64,000 bases of DNA from GCA-2733415 sp964276095 (GCA_964276095.1 CAXYDR010000001.1:434001-498000), one strand, 5' to 3'. Positions 18,330-27,712 are shown, numbered from the stretch's first letter. The notes: a model not told the origin generated them from the sequence alone. Numbers and translations: made by a program.

Positions 18330-18911
18330 ATGAAAAGTATAGCAGTTTTTTGTGGAGCAAGTATGAGTAATGACTCCGTGTTAAATGAAGAGGCCTATAA
18401 TTTTGGAAAAATAATGGCCACAAAACAAATTCAATTAGTTTATGGAGGCGCTAAAATTGGCTTAATGGGTAATGTTGCTTCTGGAGTATTAGAAAATGGA
18501 GGAAAAGCAATTGGTGTGATTCCTGATTTTCTAACATCAAAAGAAGTTGTTCATACGGATTTAAGTGAATTAATAATTACAGAAACCATGCATGAACGTA
18601 AGTTAAAAATGCATGAATTGTCTGATGGTATTGTTGCGCTACCTGGTGGATTTGGAACATTAGAAGAATTGTTTGAAATGCTCACTTGGGCACAATTAGG
18701 ATTGCATAAAAAACCTATAGGAATATTAAATATCAATGGGTTTTATGATGATTTACTCAGTTTTATTGAAGTAATGATTAAAAAAGAGCTCCTAAAACCA
18801 TCCTATAAACAATTGCTATTAGTTGCTAATACTACTGAAGAATTACTAGAAAAAATGGATAAATTCAAACCATTACCAGTTCCAAAATGGATGAATAAAA
18901 ACCAAACGTAG
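18330..18911 (+). CDS. LOG-family (TIGR00730) nucleoside 5'-monophosphate phosphoribohydrolase
   Basis: The Rossmann-fold LYSINE DECARBOXYLASE-like (LOG) family cleaves cytokinin riboside monophosphates, or AMP, to base and ribose 5-phosphate. Diagnostic motif PGGFGTLEE is in the middle of the protein, with YGGAKIGLMG and HERK before it. The 193-aa length is normal. The bacterial role is probably nucleotide turnover; plant-type cytokinin production cannot be judged from sequence. Confidence 0.88.
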   Translation: MKSIAVFCGASMSNDSVLNEEAYNFGKIMATKQIQLVYGGAKIGLMGNVASGVLENGGKAIGVIPDFLTSKEVVHTDLSELIITETMHERKLKMHELSDGIVALPGGFGTLEELFEMLTWAQLGLHKKPIGILNINGFYDDLLSFIEVMIKKELLKPSYKQLLLVANTTEELLEKMDKFKPLPVPKWMNKNQT

Positions 18912-18949
18912 TTGATTATTGATAAACGAATATTGATTTAGAAATTTAT

Positions 18950-18976
18950 CTCATCTCCTGTGGGAGAGGGTTAGGG
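18950..18976. repeat. Short G-rich intergenic palindromic repeat
   Basis: The segment CATCTCCTGTGGGAGAG followed by GGTTAGGG lies between the convergent LOG and DUF72 genes. The arms CTCC and GGAG pair around TGTG. It resembles a short dispersed intergenic repeat I associate with flavobacterial genomes; only one copy is in this window. Confidence 0.35.
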
Positions 18977-18984
18977 AAAAGGGA

Positions 18985-19884
18985 TTAAAACAGTGTCAAC
19001 TCATTTTCGTTCTTATCACTAGGAAAACTGGGGAGTTTTAAAATATACCCTAACTCATTATTAAATTTTTCAATAAAGTATTTTGACAATAAAGGCGATT
19101 CCGTTTCAAGGTTTTGATGTACAAAAAAGTACAAGTTTTCTAATCCGTTTTCGATCCAAATTTTAATTCGGTCAAACCAATCATCTAAACGCGTATAATC
19201 ACTTTCATGATTAGCGCCATTATATCTGATAAAAGCATCTTTAGTTGTTAGTTTCATATGCAATAAGTCGCGCCTTCCAGCCGTATCAACTACAATATTT
19301 GAAATATTATTTTCTTCAAAAAGCTGATATAGCTCGTTGGTAATAGTAATATCATTATACCAATCAGTATGGCGCAATTCAACAGCGAGAGGGAAGCCCT
19401 TTGGCCATTGTTGAATGAAGTTTGCTAAAGCATCAAATTTTTTAGGAGAAAAAGTAGGGTGCATTTGTAAAAAAATGGTTCCCAATTTTTCTTGTAAATG
19501 AGATATACTATCAAGATATCCATCAAGCTCAGCTTCACAATTTTGTAAACGATTAAACTGACTAATACTTTGGTTTATTTTAGGAAAGAACTTAAAATCA
19601 TCAGTAGTTTTCTCGTACCATTTCTCTACTGTATTAATAGGAAATGTTCTGTAAAAAGTAGCATTTAGTTCTATACTATTGAATTGGGTAGCATAATAAG
19701 TAAGCTCATCTTTTGTTCCCCGTGGGTAAAACCCTTTTAAATCTTGTTTATTCCATTTAGCACAACCCACATATACATTGCAGTTGGTTGCTTGCTGTTT
19801 ACCTAATACATCAAGAGTACTTATATGATCCTTAGGTAAGGTAAAATCAATATTTTCAGGATTGTCTACTTTTCCGAAATTCAT
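18985..19884 (-). CDS. DUF72 domain-containing protein
   Basis: TIM-barrel protein of the YecE/DUF72 family, found in all domains; no established function. Family features seen: VYVGCAKWNKQDLKGFYP near the N-terminus, FNSIELNATFYR, a central PLAVELRHTDWY, and YFFVHQNLE near the end. At 299 aa it has family length. Divergently placed relative to ligA. Confidence 0.9.
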   Translation of the reverse strand: MNFGKVDNPENIDFTLPKDHISTLDVLGKQQATNCNVYVGCAKWNKQDLKGFYPRGTKDELTYYATQFNSIELNATFYRTFPINTVEKWYEKTTDDFKFFPKINQSISQFNRLQNCEAELDGYLDSISHLQEKLGTIFLQMHPTFSPKKFDALANFIQQWPKGFPLAVELRHTDWYNDITITNELYQLFEENNISNIVVDTAGRRDLLHMKLTTKDAFIRYNGANHESDYTRLDDWFDRIKIWIENGLENLYFFVHQNLETESPLLSKYFIEKFNNELGYILKLPSFPSDKNENELTLF

Positions 19885-19941
19885 CTTTGTAGGATGGGTT
19901 TAAAAAGTTAAATTTACGACATAAAAATTAGATTTCCTTTA

Positions 19942-21951
19942 ATGAATTCACAAGAAAAAATAGAACAGCTCCGTAATGAGTTACGCCAGCATAATCATAG
20001 TTATTATGTGTTGGATAACGCAACAATATCTGATTATGACTTTGATATGAAGTTGAAAGAATTACAGGAATTGGAAACTAAACATCCGGAGTTTTATGAT
20101 GAGAGTTCGCCAACATTACGTGTAGGAGGAGGGATCACTAAAAAATTCGATACGGTAGCACATCGGTATAGAATGTATTCTTTGGATAACTCGTATTCAA
20201 AAGAGGATTTATTAGATTGGGAAACACGTATTCAAAAAATATTAGATTCGGATGATATTAGTTACACTTGTGAATTAAAATATGATGGAGCTTCTATAAA
20301 TATTACCTATACCAATGGGAAGTTGATCCGAGCAGTTACTAGGGGAGATGGTTTTGAAGGAGATGATGTAACTACCAATATAAAAACAATTAATTCTGTT
20401 CCTTTAAAATTAAGAGGTGATTACCCACAAGATTTTGATATCCGGGGAGAAATTATGTTGCCAATTGCTGGTTTTCATAAAATGAATGAAGTACGCATTG
20501 AAAATGGTGAGGATCCGTATATGAACCCTCGTAATACTGCCTCAGGGAGTTTAAAATTACAAGATAGTACTGAAGCTGCTTCAAGACCATTGGAGTGTTA
20601 CTTATACAGTTTTAAGATAAAAGATAGTGGGAATACAAATATTGAAACACAATATGCGAGCCTTCAAAAAGCAAGAGATTATGGGTTTAAAGTTCCAGAA
20701 CATGCAAAAGAAGTTAGTGGTATTGATGAAATATTAGCGTATGTAAACCACTGGGAAACCGCTCGACATGAATTGCCATTTGAAATAGATGGAGTTGTTA
20801 TTAAAGTAAATGATTTGTTTCAACAAGAAGAGTTAGGGTATACTGCAAAGGCGCCACGTTGGGCAATGGCCTATAAATTTAAAGCAGAGCAGGTATCAAC
20901 AATTTTAGAGAGTATTTCCTATCAGGTTGGTCGTACTGGAGCAATTACTCCTGTAGCGAATTTATCGCCAGTACTGTTAGCGGGAACTACGGTTAAAAGA
21001 GCATCCTTGCATAATGCCGATCAGATAGCGAAATTGGATATTCGTATTAATGATGCTGTTTATGTAGAAAAAGGAGGGGAGATCATTCCTAAAATAGTAG
21101 GAGTTGACACTACTAAACGTAATGAAAACACTGTTGTTACAACTTACGCTACTCATTGTCCAGAATGCGACACTGAATTAGTTAGAACAGAAGGTGACGC
21201 AAAACATTATTGTCCTAATGAATTTGGATGTGCTCCTCAAGTTATAGGAAGAATACAGCATTATATTAGTCGTAAGGCTTTAGATATAGAAGGATTAGGA
21301 GGTGAAACAGTTGCATTATTATATAAAGAAGGATTAGTGACTACTTATGCTGATTTATACGATTTAAAATTGGAACAAATTATTCCGTTAGAACGTATGG
21401 CTGAGAAGTCGGCTCAAAATTTAATAGATGGAGTTGCGGCTTCTAAAAATGCACCATTTGAAAAAGTATTATTCGGATTAGGAATACGATTTGTTGGAGC
21501 TACGGTTGCTAAGAAATTAGCTAGGCATTATAAAAATATATGGGATTTAGCCAATGCAACCCAAGAAGAGTTAGAAGAAGTAGAAGAAATTGGTGTACGT
21601 ATTGCCGAAAGTGTTGTTGCTTTCTTTATTGATGTTAAAAACCTACAAGTTTTAGAACGTTTGCAATTAGCTGAGATTCAGTTGGCAATCAATGAAGATG
21701 ATCAGCAATTGACTAGTAATGTTTTAGAAGGGAAATCATTCTTATTTACAGGAAAGTTAACACAGTTTACCCGGGAGGATGCTAAAGAAATGGTAGAACA
21801 AAACGCTGGAAAAACAATTAGTGGAGTAAGTAAAAAGCTCGATTATTTGGTAGTAGGTGAAAAAGCAGGTTCTAAACTGAAAAAAGCAGAAGCCTTAGGA
21901 ACAGTAACTATTTTAACTGAAACAGAATTTTTAGAGTTGATAGGAAACTAA
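19942..21951 (+). CDS. ligA: NAD-dependent DNA ligase LigA
   Basis: Seals nicks in replication and repair. Adenylation domain with catalytic Lys113 in ELKYDGAS (KxDG at 113-116). It is followed by the OB domain (SYQVGRTGAITPVANL), a four-cysteine zinc finger (CPEC...CPNEFGC), helix-hairpin-helix repeats (FGLGIRFVGATVAKKLA) and a C-terminal BRCT domain (about 590-669, GKSFLFTGKL). The 669 aa is the usual length. It is the last housekeeping gene before the accessory stretch. Confidence 0.97.
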   Translation: MNSQEKIEQLRNELRQHNHSYYVLDNATISDYDFDMKLKELQELETKHPEFYDESSPTLRVGGGITKKFDTVAHRYRMYSLDNSYSKEDLLDWETRIQKILDSDDISYTCELKYDGASINITYTNGKLIRAVTRGDGFEGDDVTTNIKTINSVPLKLRGDYPQDFDIRGEIMLPIAGFHKMNEVRIENGEDPYMNPRNTASGSLKLQDSTEAASRPLECYLYSFKIKDSGNTNIETQYASLQKARDYGFKVPEHAKEVSGIDEILAYVNHWETARHELPFEIDGVVIKVNDLFQQEELGYTAKAPRWAMAYKFKAEQVSTILESISYQVGRTGAITPVANLSPVLLAGTTVKRASLHNADQIAKLDIRINDAVYVEKGGEIIPKIVGVDTTKRNENTVVTTYATHCPECDTELVRTEGDAKHYCPNEFGCAPQVIGRIQHYISRKALDIEGLGGETVALLYKEGLVTTYADLYDLKLEQIIPLERMAEKSAQNLIDGVAASKNAPFEKVLFGLGIRFVGATVAKKLARHYKNIWDLANATQEELEEVEEIGVRIAESVVAFFIDVKNLQVLERLQLAEIQLAINEDDQQLTSNVLEGKSFLFTGKLTQFTREDAKEMVEQNAGKTISGVSKKLDYLVVGEKAGSKLKKAEALGTVTILTETEFLELIGN

Positions 21952-22261
21952 TTTTAAAATTGATGTTCTTACTGTAGTTCGTTTAACGGTTTGTATATAA
22001 ATAGTAAGGAGTAGCGCAGAGCTGACTTTTAGTTTTGGCGATGATTGTAAATATATACAAGCTTTCAAAACTATAGGCCAAAACTCGTATTGTTTATGGG
22101 TTTTGTTGTGCGTAGTATTTATTGCGATAATTCTATTTGAAATTTTGTAGCATTAAAAGCCGCTTGTAAACCTATACTTTGGAAATGATTAACGAAACCT
22201 AAGCATACATTTTATATGTTGTTACAAATTGTTTTTGATTTATCCTTTATTATTTTAACTT
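21952..22261. other. Gene-free stretch holding attC-like elements
   Basis: No gene found. It carries attC-like element S1 (21981-22112). A second, less complete end follows at 22204-22225 (CATACATTTTATATGTTGTT), directly after the stop of the minus-strand BNR gene. The left partner of that second end is not clear. Confidence 0.6.
21981..22112 (-). repeat. attC-like palindromic element S1
   Basis: The left end GTTTAACGGTTTGTATATAA and the right end ATTGTTTATGGGTTTTGTTG are imperfect inverted copies (shared ATAAAnAnTAnGAG). The interior matches S5 and S6 in the block GATGATTGTAAATAT.ACAAGC. It marks the ligA-side edge of the cassette stretch. Confidence 0.6.
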
Positions 22262-23563
22262 TTAGTTTTTTCCATCACTAATAAAGTATTTAATGGATGT
22301 TTTATATTTAGTATAATGAAGATATTTTTGAACCTCCATCCAAAGTACGATTTCATTTGATTCATTTTTAAGTCCTTGTGGTATGCATGGTCTTACATTA
22401 TCATAAATTGAGTTTTTTGTTATTGCTTTTGATTTCCAATTTTCACCCTTATCTCTTGTTTCCCATCTTTCAATTTCAAATATTCCATTTACTAGTCTTG
22501 ATAAATAAATTACATTGGTATTACTTGGGTGAATACTCATTCCTCCAAAATAGTAGGGCTCTAGTTCTTTTTTTCCTTTTATAGTTTGTGGAAACCATGG
22601 GCCTGAATCACATATTTTATAACTATTCCATTCATTATTTGTATAGTTTGAATACCAATATTCATGGTTTTTAGTTGTAGGACTTTTTGTATATAATATT
22701 ACAGGCTTATTATTTTTATCTTGACCGATATCAGCAATCCAAGCTCGTCCTTCTTTTAATTTTGAAGTATATATAATATCAGCGTCCTTTGGTTCAAAAG
22801 GCAAGTTGTCTATGTCACAAATTTTTTTTCCAGATGCTTTGAAAAATGCACCTTTCTCATAATAAGCATAATAAACTGAATTAGTCGATTCTACTTTAGG
22901 ATGTCCGTCTGTAAAAACAATATGGATTTTTGAATTACCATCGGAATAATATTTTACATATGGTCTGTTATCAGTATTAAAAGGATAATTTGTAACAATT
23001 ACTTTACTTTTTGACCATGAAATACCATTATCGTCAGACCACATCATATTTGGTTTGAAACCTGTCCAGCGACCAAAACAGTATATTCTATTGTTTTCTT
23101 TTTCTAGTCTATATGGATTAGCATAAGTAATTGTTTCTCTGGGGAAATGTTTCAAACCTTTCTTACTAATTGGGTGAATCATTTGTGCTTTCGAAAAGTT
23201 AAATTTATTTTCGTCACCTTTAAGACGATTTATAAAAAGATCTTTTTTTGAATGTCGGGTGTACATTGCTATAACTTCTCCAGATACAGTCTTAGCAAAA
23301 GATGGATTATTGTGATCATCTTTTTCAAGTTGGTAGTAAAGTTCATTAGTCTCTACGTTTGTTGTATTTGTATTAAATTTAGCAGCTTCAATAGTTCCAT
23401 TTGATTTAACCCAACCTGCAATAAAATTATCTTCAATCATTATTGCACGAGGGTCAGAAAACCAACACCAAGCTCCATCATTTGTTAAGTACCCAGTTTT
23501 AATTTGACCAATTAATTGAGAATTCACAAAAATACTAATAAGGAAAGCATAAAAAAAATTCAT
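22262..23563 (-). CDS. BNR_4-type beta-propeller protein, secreted
   Basis: The protein has 433 aa with a Sec signal peptide (1-19, ending LIGQ). The N-terminal motif GAWCWFSDPRAI is typical of BNR_4 propellers, a fold shared with some polysaccharide lyases and sialidase-like proteins. Repeated Asp-box-like segments occur (SDDNGISWSKS, TRDKGENWKS). Catalysis cannot be assigned by eye; a carbohydrate-binding or lyase role is plausible. It sits as a single minus-strand gene between attC-like elements S1 and S2, so it has the layout of a cassette. Confidence 0.75.
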   Translation of the reverse strand: MNFFYAFLISIFVNSQLIGQIKTGYLTNDGAWCWFSDPRAIMIEDNFIAGWVKSNGTIEAAKFNTNTTNVETNELYYQLEKDDHNNPSFAKTVSGEVIAMYTRHSKKDLFINRLKGDENKFNFSKAQMIHPISKKGLKHFPRETITYANPYRLEKENNRIYCFGRWTGFKPNMMWSDDNGISWSKSKVIVTNYPFNTDNRPYVKYYSDGNSKIHIVFTDGHPKVESTNSVYYAYYEKGAFFKASGKKICDIDNLPFEPKDADIIYTSKLKEGRAWIADIGQDKNNKPVILYTKSPTTKNHEYWYSNYTNNEWNSYKICDSGPWFPQTIKGKKELEPYYFGGMSIHPSNTNVIYLSRLVNGIFEIERWETRDKGENWKSKAITKNSIYDNVRPCIPQGLKNESNEIVLWMEVQKYLHYTKYKTSIKYFISDGKN

Positions 23564-23865
23564 ATTTATTTTTTGATATATTAACTTATGGATTTTAATA
23601 TAATTTGTAACGGTTTGCTATCAATAGTGCGGGGCAGAAAATCCACGGATTTTCGTGTCGTTACAAGCCATGAACTTTTAGATTTAGTTTTTAGTTTGTT
23701 CTTTTAAAAGAGCCAATTTTTAAATCACTAACACCTTTAATTAAATAAAAAAAGAGGTGAGTAAATTAAAGATTTGGCAAAAGTTTAAATATACACAAAC
23801 CTTTGTATTAAAAGTCAAAACTCGTATTATTTATAGGTTTTGTTATGTGATGTTTTTTTTTTTAC
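23564..23865. other. Gene-free stretch, mostly attC-like element S2
   Basis: Apart from element S2 (23607-23849), I see only short AT-rich flanks that must contain the promoter of the minus-strand BNR gene. The short plus-strand reading frame at 23840-24022 is antisense to the serine hydrolase. Confidence 0.6.
23607..23849 (-). repeat. attC-like palindromic element S2
   Basis: Left end GTAACGGTTTGCTATCAATA and right end GTATTATTTATAGGTTTTGT pair imperfectly (CTATnAATAnTnCG). It contains the shared core GGGGCAGAAAATCC and a near-copy of the GAAAATCCGCGGATTTTC palindrome, altered here to CCACGG. It lies between two minus-strand genes. Confidence 0.7.
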
Positions 23866-25377
23866 CTATTCTAAATTTCTCCGTATAATTTCCTTTCCAG
23901 TCTCCCCAAAATACTCAGTAATAATCTTTTTCCATAAAACCATTCCGTTTTCAGAGTTAGAAAATAGGACCAATCCCTTTTTTGAATTAGGAAATACTAT
24001 CACAATTGTTTTGGTTCCATAATCACCACCAGTATGCATTAATGCAGTTTCATTATTGGGTAGATTTGTTAATAATTGCATTCCAAGACCTCGATCAATT
24101 CCATTTTTTTGATTCACTTGTGGTGCTAAAAATTCAGCATATAGTTTATTTGATAATCCTGCACCATCTATAATATGTAAGAGAAATTTAGAATAATCAT
24201 TTGCTGTTGTTAATAAATTTGCTGCGGCATTGGTGTTATAATATTTTTGTAATGTTATTGGTTTTCCATTTTCATCGTGTTCTACAGCATAGTTGTTCTC
24301 GTCAATTTCAGGATTCCAATAAAAATGGGTATTATTCATCTTAAGCGGAGTGAATAATATTTCTTTTGCAATTAGTTCAAAAGGCTTTTCTAATTTGTTT
24401 TCAATAGCCTTTCTTAAGTATTCAAATCCTTCACCTGAATATTGAAACTTTGTTCCTGGTTCAAATTCAAAAACCAATTTATTTGATTTTGTTAAATATC
24501 TCCAATTTGGAAATCCTGATTGATGCGATAAGATATGTCTTGTAGATAATTTATTTAAATACTTATGCTTTATAATATCTGGGTCGGTGTAATATTTTGA
24601 AATGGGTTCATCTAAATCTAAATCTCCATTGTTAATTAACTTTAAAGCTACTAATGCAGCGACTGGTTTTGTGAGAGATGCAACCTTATAAATACTATTT
24701 ATAGAAACAGAAATAGCATTTTTTTGAATACCAAACGCTCTTAGTTGTTTTATTGTTCCGTTCTCAATATAACCAATAGATATAGAGGGAATTTTATGTT
24801 GCCTGAGTAACTTTGAGATTTGAGAATCATTGTCAAATAATGGCATAGGAAAGTTGGCATCAAATTTTTGGCCATAATTCTTATTTGGTTCTTTGTGGTC
24901 GTAACTTAAAACTCTTGAAAGTTTCCAATTTCCTTCTTCCAAAACCCAAGTGGAGGTGAATTTTTCGATGTTCGTTAAGTACAATTCTTTGTTTGGTTCT
25001 TTGATATAAAATAAATGAATTCCTTTTTGAATTGCCCCATAGGTTTCTCCATTGTGTTTTAATCTGAAAACTTCTAAACTCTCACTAATAATTTTTCTTA
25101 TTGGTTTTTTGTTAGGATTTGAACATATACTTTCTTTGATTCCTTTTAGAAACTGTTCCCTGTTTTGGATTCCATTTTCATCATGGTAAAACTCAAAATC
25201 ATCGGCAATTATCGACTCTAAAGCTTGAAAATCACAGTTATTAAATCCTCTTTCAAATAAAAGGCTATCAACCTTTTTGAGTTGAGTATAAATGGATGAT
25301 TCATTGCTTATTTGAGCATTACTTTTGATTGATATAAAGACTAAAATAATTGTAAAAAACACATTGTAAGCTTTCAT
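23866..25377 (-). CDS. Serine hydrolase (class C beta-lactamase family) with N-terminal DUF4440 domain
   Basis: The protein has 503 aa with a signal peptide (1-21, ends SNAQ). Residues ~30-165 form an NTF2-like DUF4440 domain (DFQALESIIADDFEFYHDENG). From ~175 it is a beta-lactamase/DD-peptidase-like serine hydrolase with Ser234-x-x-Lys237 (VASLTKPVAAL), a YSG second motif (FQYSGEGFEYL) and HTGGD as the third motif. It is probably an esterase or peptidase; no evidence of true beta-lactam cleavage. It lies downstream of the XRE regulator gene on the same strand (99-bp gap, no attC-like element between them), so the two may travel together. Confidence 0.88.
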   Translation of the reverse strand: MKAYNVFFTIILVFISIKSNAQISNESSIYTQLKKVDSLLFERGFNNCDFQALESIIADDFEFYHDENGIQNREQFLKGIKESICSNPNKKPIRKIISESLEVFRLKHNGETYGAIQKGIHLFYIKEPNKELYLTNIEKFTSTWVLEEGNWKLSRVLSYDHKEPNKNYGQKFDANFPMPLFDNDSQISKLLRQHKIPSISIGYIENGTIKQLRAFGIQKNAISVSINSIYKVASLTKPVAALVALKLINNGDLDLDEPISKYYTDPDIIKHKYLNKLSTRHILSHQSGFPNWRYLTKSNKLVFEFEPGTKFQYSGEGFEYLRKAIENKLEKPFELIAKEILFTPLKMNNTHFYWNPEIDENNYAVEHDENGKPITLQKYYNTNAAANLLTTANDYSKFLLHIIDGAGLSNKLYAEFLAPQVNQKNGIDRGLGMQLLTNLPNNETALMHTGGDYGTKTIVIVFPNSKKGLVLFSNSENGMVLWKKIITEYFGETGKEIIRRNLE

Positions 25378-25476
25378 ATTGAATAGTTAATTTGATTATA
25401 AACACAAATAACTTAAAGCTCATTTAAAAATGGTTAGAAAAGTACCCGACAAAGAAGCGACAATGAGCCGACAAGT

Positions 25477-26013
25477 CTATATTAGGTTGAAATCCAGTTT
25501 AATAAATAGTTTGTTGTGTTTATCTATTTCTTTGGTGTTTCGAATAATAATATATAAGTTAACCAAAATACAAAGTATCATAACTACTAGAATTGATTGA
25601 TTACTTAAAGAAAGCCATCTTTTAACAAAAGGAGTAAGCATGGTAAGAACAAAAGAAGATATTGTCCATATAATCTGAACAGAAACAATTTGTTTTGCTA
25701 TTGTACTAACTTCTTTTTTTAGATGTATAATAAGAAGAGGAAAAAGGATATTACCCAAAGGAATGAAGAAGAGTAATGAAGATAGGTTGATGATTTTAAT
25801 TAAATTATAATCTATTTGTTGACACTCATTAGTATTATTAAACAATTGTACTTCACTTATATTTAAAGCTTTAATAATAGCTTTTAACGTATGTCCTTTT
25901 GGATTTGTGCCTGCTTCAATACGTTGTATAGTTCTTGTAGAAACACCTGATTTTTCAGCCAATTCCTCTTGAGTTAGATTTAATCTCTCTCTAAATTTGA
26001 GTAGGTTATTCAT
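25477..26013 (-). CDS. XRE-family HTH regulator fused to membrane segments
   Basis: Residues 5-58 are a Cro/CI-type helix-turn-helix (LNLTQEELAEKSGVSTRTIQ, RIEAGTNP). From ~68 to 165 there are three or four hydrophobic helices, so the DNA-binding domain is tethered to the inner membrane. Such proteins occur widely in Bacteroidota, and their signals are unknown. The neighbouring serine hydrolase is the obvious candidate target. It is preceded by attC-like element S4. Confidence 0.82.
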   Translation of the reverse strand: MNNLLKFRERLNLTQEELAEKSGVSTRTIQRIEAGTNPKGHTLKAIIKALNISEVQLFNNTNECQQIDYNLIKIINLSSLLFFIPLGNILFPLLIIHLKKEVSTIAKQIVSVQIIWTISSFVLTMLTPFVKRWLSLSNQSILVVMILCILVNLYIIIRNTKEIDKHNKLFIKLDFNLI

Positions 26014-26068
26014 GGTTTAAATTATTATCTAAGATACTTAATATAATGTAAAGTTTTCTGGATGGCTC

Positions 26069-26193
26069 ACAACGATTTGTGTATGAAAAGTAGCAGGTAA
26101 ATAACTGTTATTTTTCTATTTAAAGCAAAGATAGCAGAAAAGAACAAACTTTAAACTTTGCTCTTAACTGCTATTTTTTATATAGGTTGTTGT
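26069..26193 (-). repeat. attC-like palindromic element S4
   Basis: A clean example, 125 bp long. The left arm 26069-26096 begins ACAACGATTTGTGTATG and ends AAAAGTAGCAG. The right arm 26168-26193 begins CTGCTATTTTTTATA and ends GGTTGTTGT. The two pair over the TAGCAG and ACAAC blocks with unpaired bases between. It separates the XRE gene from the two-gene unit at 26206-27629. Confidence 0.72.
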
Positions 26194-26205
26194 AAAACGT
26201 TTTTT

Positions 26206-26640
26206 TTAGCCTCTATATTTTTCTTTTTTCCTAAATACCATATTTATTCTAAATTTTGAATCGCTACCAAATACCTCTATATCATCTCCACCGCCAACAC
26301 CTAATGTTCCAGCATTAGCATTGTATGCATTTATGTACTCAAAACCTAGTTTTGACATTGCGTTTAGTAAATCTGTTTGGTTACGTACTTTTAATTTGTC
26401 ACCAGATTGTAATAAATCTTCTAAACCTCTTAACTCTTTTTTATAGTTAGATTTCTTGGCATCTATATGAATATTAATTCCCCCTAGTAACTTTGTGTTT
26501 TCCGAAGTTATTATTACATATTCAGGAAGTTGTTCAATGTTTGTGGAAGAAGAAGTCTCTACTTTTAGCTCTTGTGCAGATAAGTTTAGTGATAGTGCAA
26601 AAACTATCAATAGTAATAAGTTTGTTCTTGTTGTTTTCAT
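26206..26640 (-). CDS. Secreted protein of unknown function
   Basis: The protein has 144 aa with a Sec signal peptide (1-22, ends LSAQ). The mature part has no motif I recognise. It contains a glycine-rich turn (GTLGVGGGDDIEVFG) and a basic C-terminus (FRKKEKYRG). It starts 5 bases after the ClpP-like lipoprotein gene, so the pair is almost certainly co-transcribed and probably works together. Confidence 0.65.
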   Translation of the reverse strand: MKTTRTNLLLLIVFALSLNLSAQELKVETSSSTNIEQLPEYVIITSENTKLLGGINIHIDAKKSNYKKELRGLEDLLQSGDKLKVRNQTDLLNAMSKLGFEYINAYNANAGTLGVGGGDDIEVFGSDSKFRINMVFRKKEKYRG

Positions 26641-26645
26641 TGTTT

Positions 26646-27629
26646 TTATTTTAATGTTACTTTTTTATAATTAAGAATAATTTCTTGACCATCTTGGTTA
26701 ACGACCAATGCCATAAAGTCTTTCTTAAAATATACTATTCTAAATGCTGTTTTTATTCCAGAGCTATGTATTAAAATGGATTTTTCTTCTTTAGAAACCT
26801 CCCAAGTTCCTTTATCTGATTGCTTCCCTATTATACTTGTGAACTTATTATTTATTTCATAGTTTTGAAACACTTCAGCTGTGCCCATAGCATCTTTTCG
26901 TAATACTGTATCTTCGCCGATACTAAGAGCTTCTAACTTCCACTTTCCTATAATATCTTTGGAAAGAGACTTTGGAATATCATTTGAATACTCGATAGGC
27001 GTATTTTCATAAACAACAACAGGACTGTTTGTATTTATCATTTTATATTTTTTGATTTCCTTTACTGTCATCCAATGCACATCATTCGCAGGTGCTGAGT
27101 TTATTGTAAAAAAATAAAAATCTTCTGCTTCTTTTGGTGTAAACCCAACCGATTGATAATATTCTATATAGGGCTTGTGATATTTATGTTCTTTAGGAAA
27201 ATCGGTTGCTTGAATATCTTTACCATCACCCCAAGAATGCACCCCAATTCTGATGTTTTTTCCCAACGATCTTTTTCTTCCTGCCAAAAACAAATCGGTA
27301 CCTCCAGAGGCTATTAATCCATTGACGTTTAGATGGGTGTTAAATCCTTGTTGGTAGACATAGTTTGCTAATTCTAAATTAACATAATCATTAATAGAAC
27401 CATCACAATTAACAATTTCTAGGACTTTTATATTTGGATGCTCATCTGTTAATTTTTTAAAATCTTTAAATGCTGAAGAATTTATTACACCATCTAATAC
27501 AATGGATTGTTTGTCATTAGATACTTTAAAAACGTTAAGTCCTTCAAGTTTTTGAAATTCTGGTGGTAATGACTTACAGCTTATAGCTATTAGTGATATT
27601 ACAAATATGATAGTTGTTTTTAGTTTCAT
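26646..27629 (-). CDS. Lipoprotein with ClpP/crotonase-like domain and C-terminal lipocalin-like domain
   Basis: Lipoprotein signal with lipobox AISC (Cys18). Residues ~35-200 look like the ClpP/SppA/crotonase fold: IKVLEIVNCDGSINDYVNLE, then GLIASGGTDLFLAGRKRS with candidate nucleophile Ser108, and IRIGVHSWGDG with candidate His131. Spacing matches ClpP-type proteases, so an envelope-anchored serine protease is plausible. Residues ~225-327 (GKWKLEALSIGED ... GTWEVSKEEKSILI) resemble a lipocalin-like domain. I know no family with exactly this combination. First gene of a two-gene cassette-like unit. Confidence 0.7.
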   Translation of the reverse strand: MKLKTTIIFVISLIAISCKSLPPEFQKLEGLNVFKVSNDKQSIVLDGVINSSAFKDFKKLTDEHPNIKVLEIVNCDGSINDYVNLELANYVYQQGFNTHLNVNGLIASGGTDLFLAGRKRSLGKNIRIGVHSWGDGKDIQATDFPKEHKYHKPYIEYYQSVGFTPKEAEDFYFFTINSAPANDVHWMTVKEIKKYKMINTNSPVVVYENTPIEYSNDIPKSLSKDIIGKWKLEALSIGEDTVLRKDAMGTAEVFQNYEINNKFTSIIGKQSDKGTWEVSKEEKSILIHSSGIKTAFRIVYFKKDFMALVVNQDGQEIILNYKKVTLK

Positions 27630-27667
27630 TTTTATTTAATTTATTGTTCAATTTATTTTTATAATAA

Positions 27668-27712
27668 CAAAAAAGCACATACCTCTTTTTTTAAGAGAGG
27701 TATGTGCTTTTA
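27668..27712. terminator. Strong hairpin, terminator-like, without an obvious upstream gene
   Basis: Stem AAAAGCACATACCTCT paired with AGAGGTATGTGCTTTT around a T-rich loop, with T/A runs on both sides. It lies upstream of the minus-strand lipoprotein start at 27629 and downstream of element S5. No coding sequence on either strand ends here. Confidence 0.7.

Noticed and set aside
23840..24022. 60-codon plus-strand reading frame
   Set aside because: Antisense to the C-terminus of the serine hydrolase and to the end of element S2.
23866..25377. Antibiotic-resistance beta-lactamase
   Set aside because: Motifs fit the broad serine hydrolase/DD-peptidase family; nothing specific to class C enzymes, and it has a DUF4440 domain in front.
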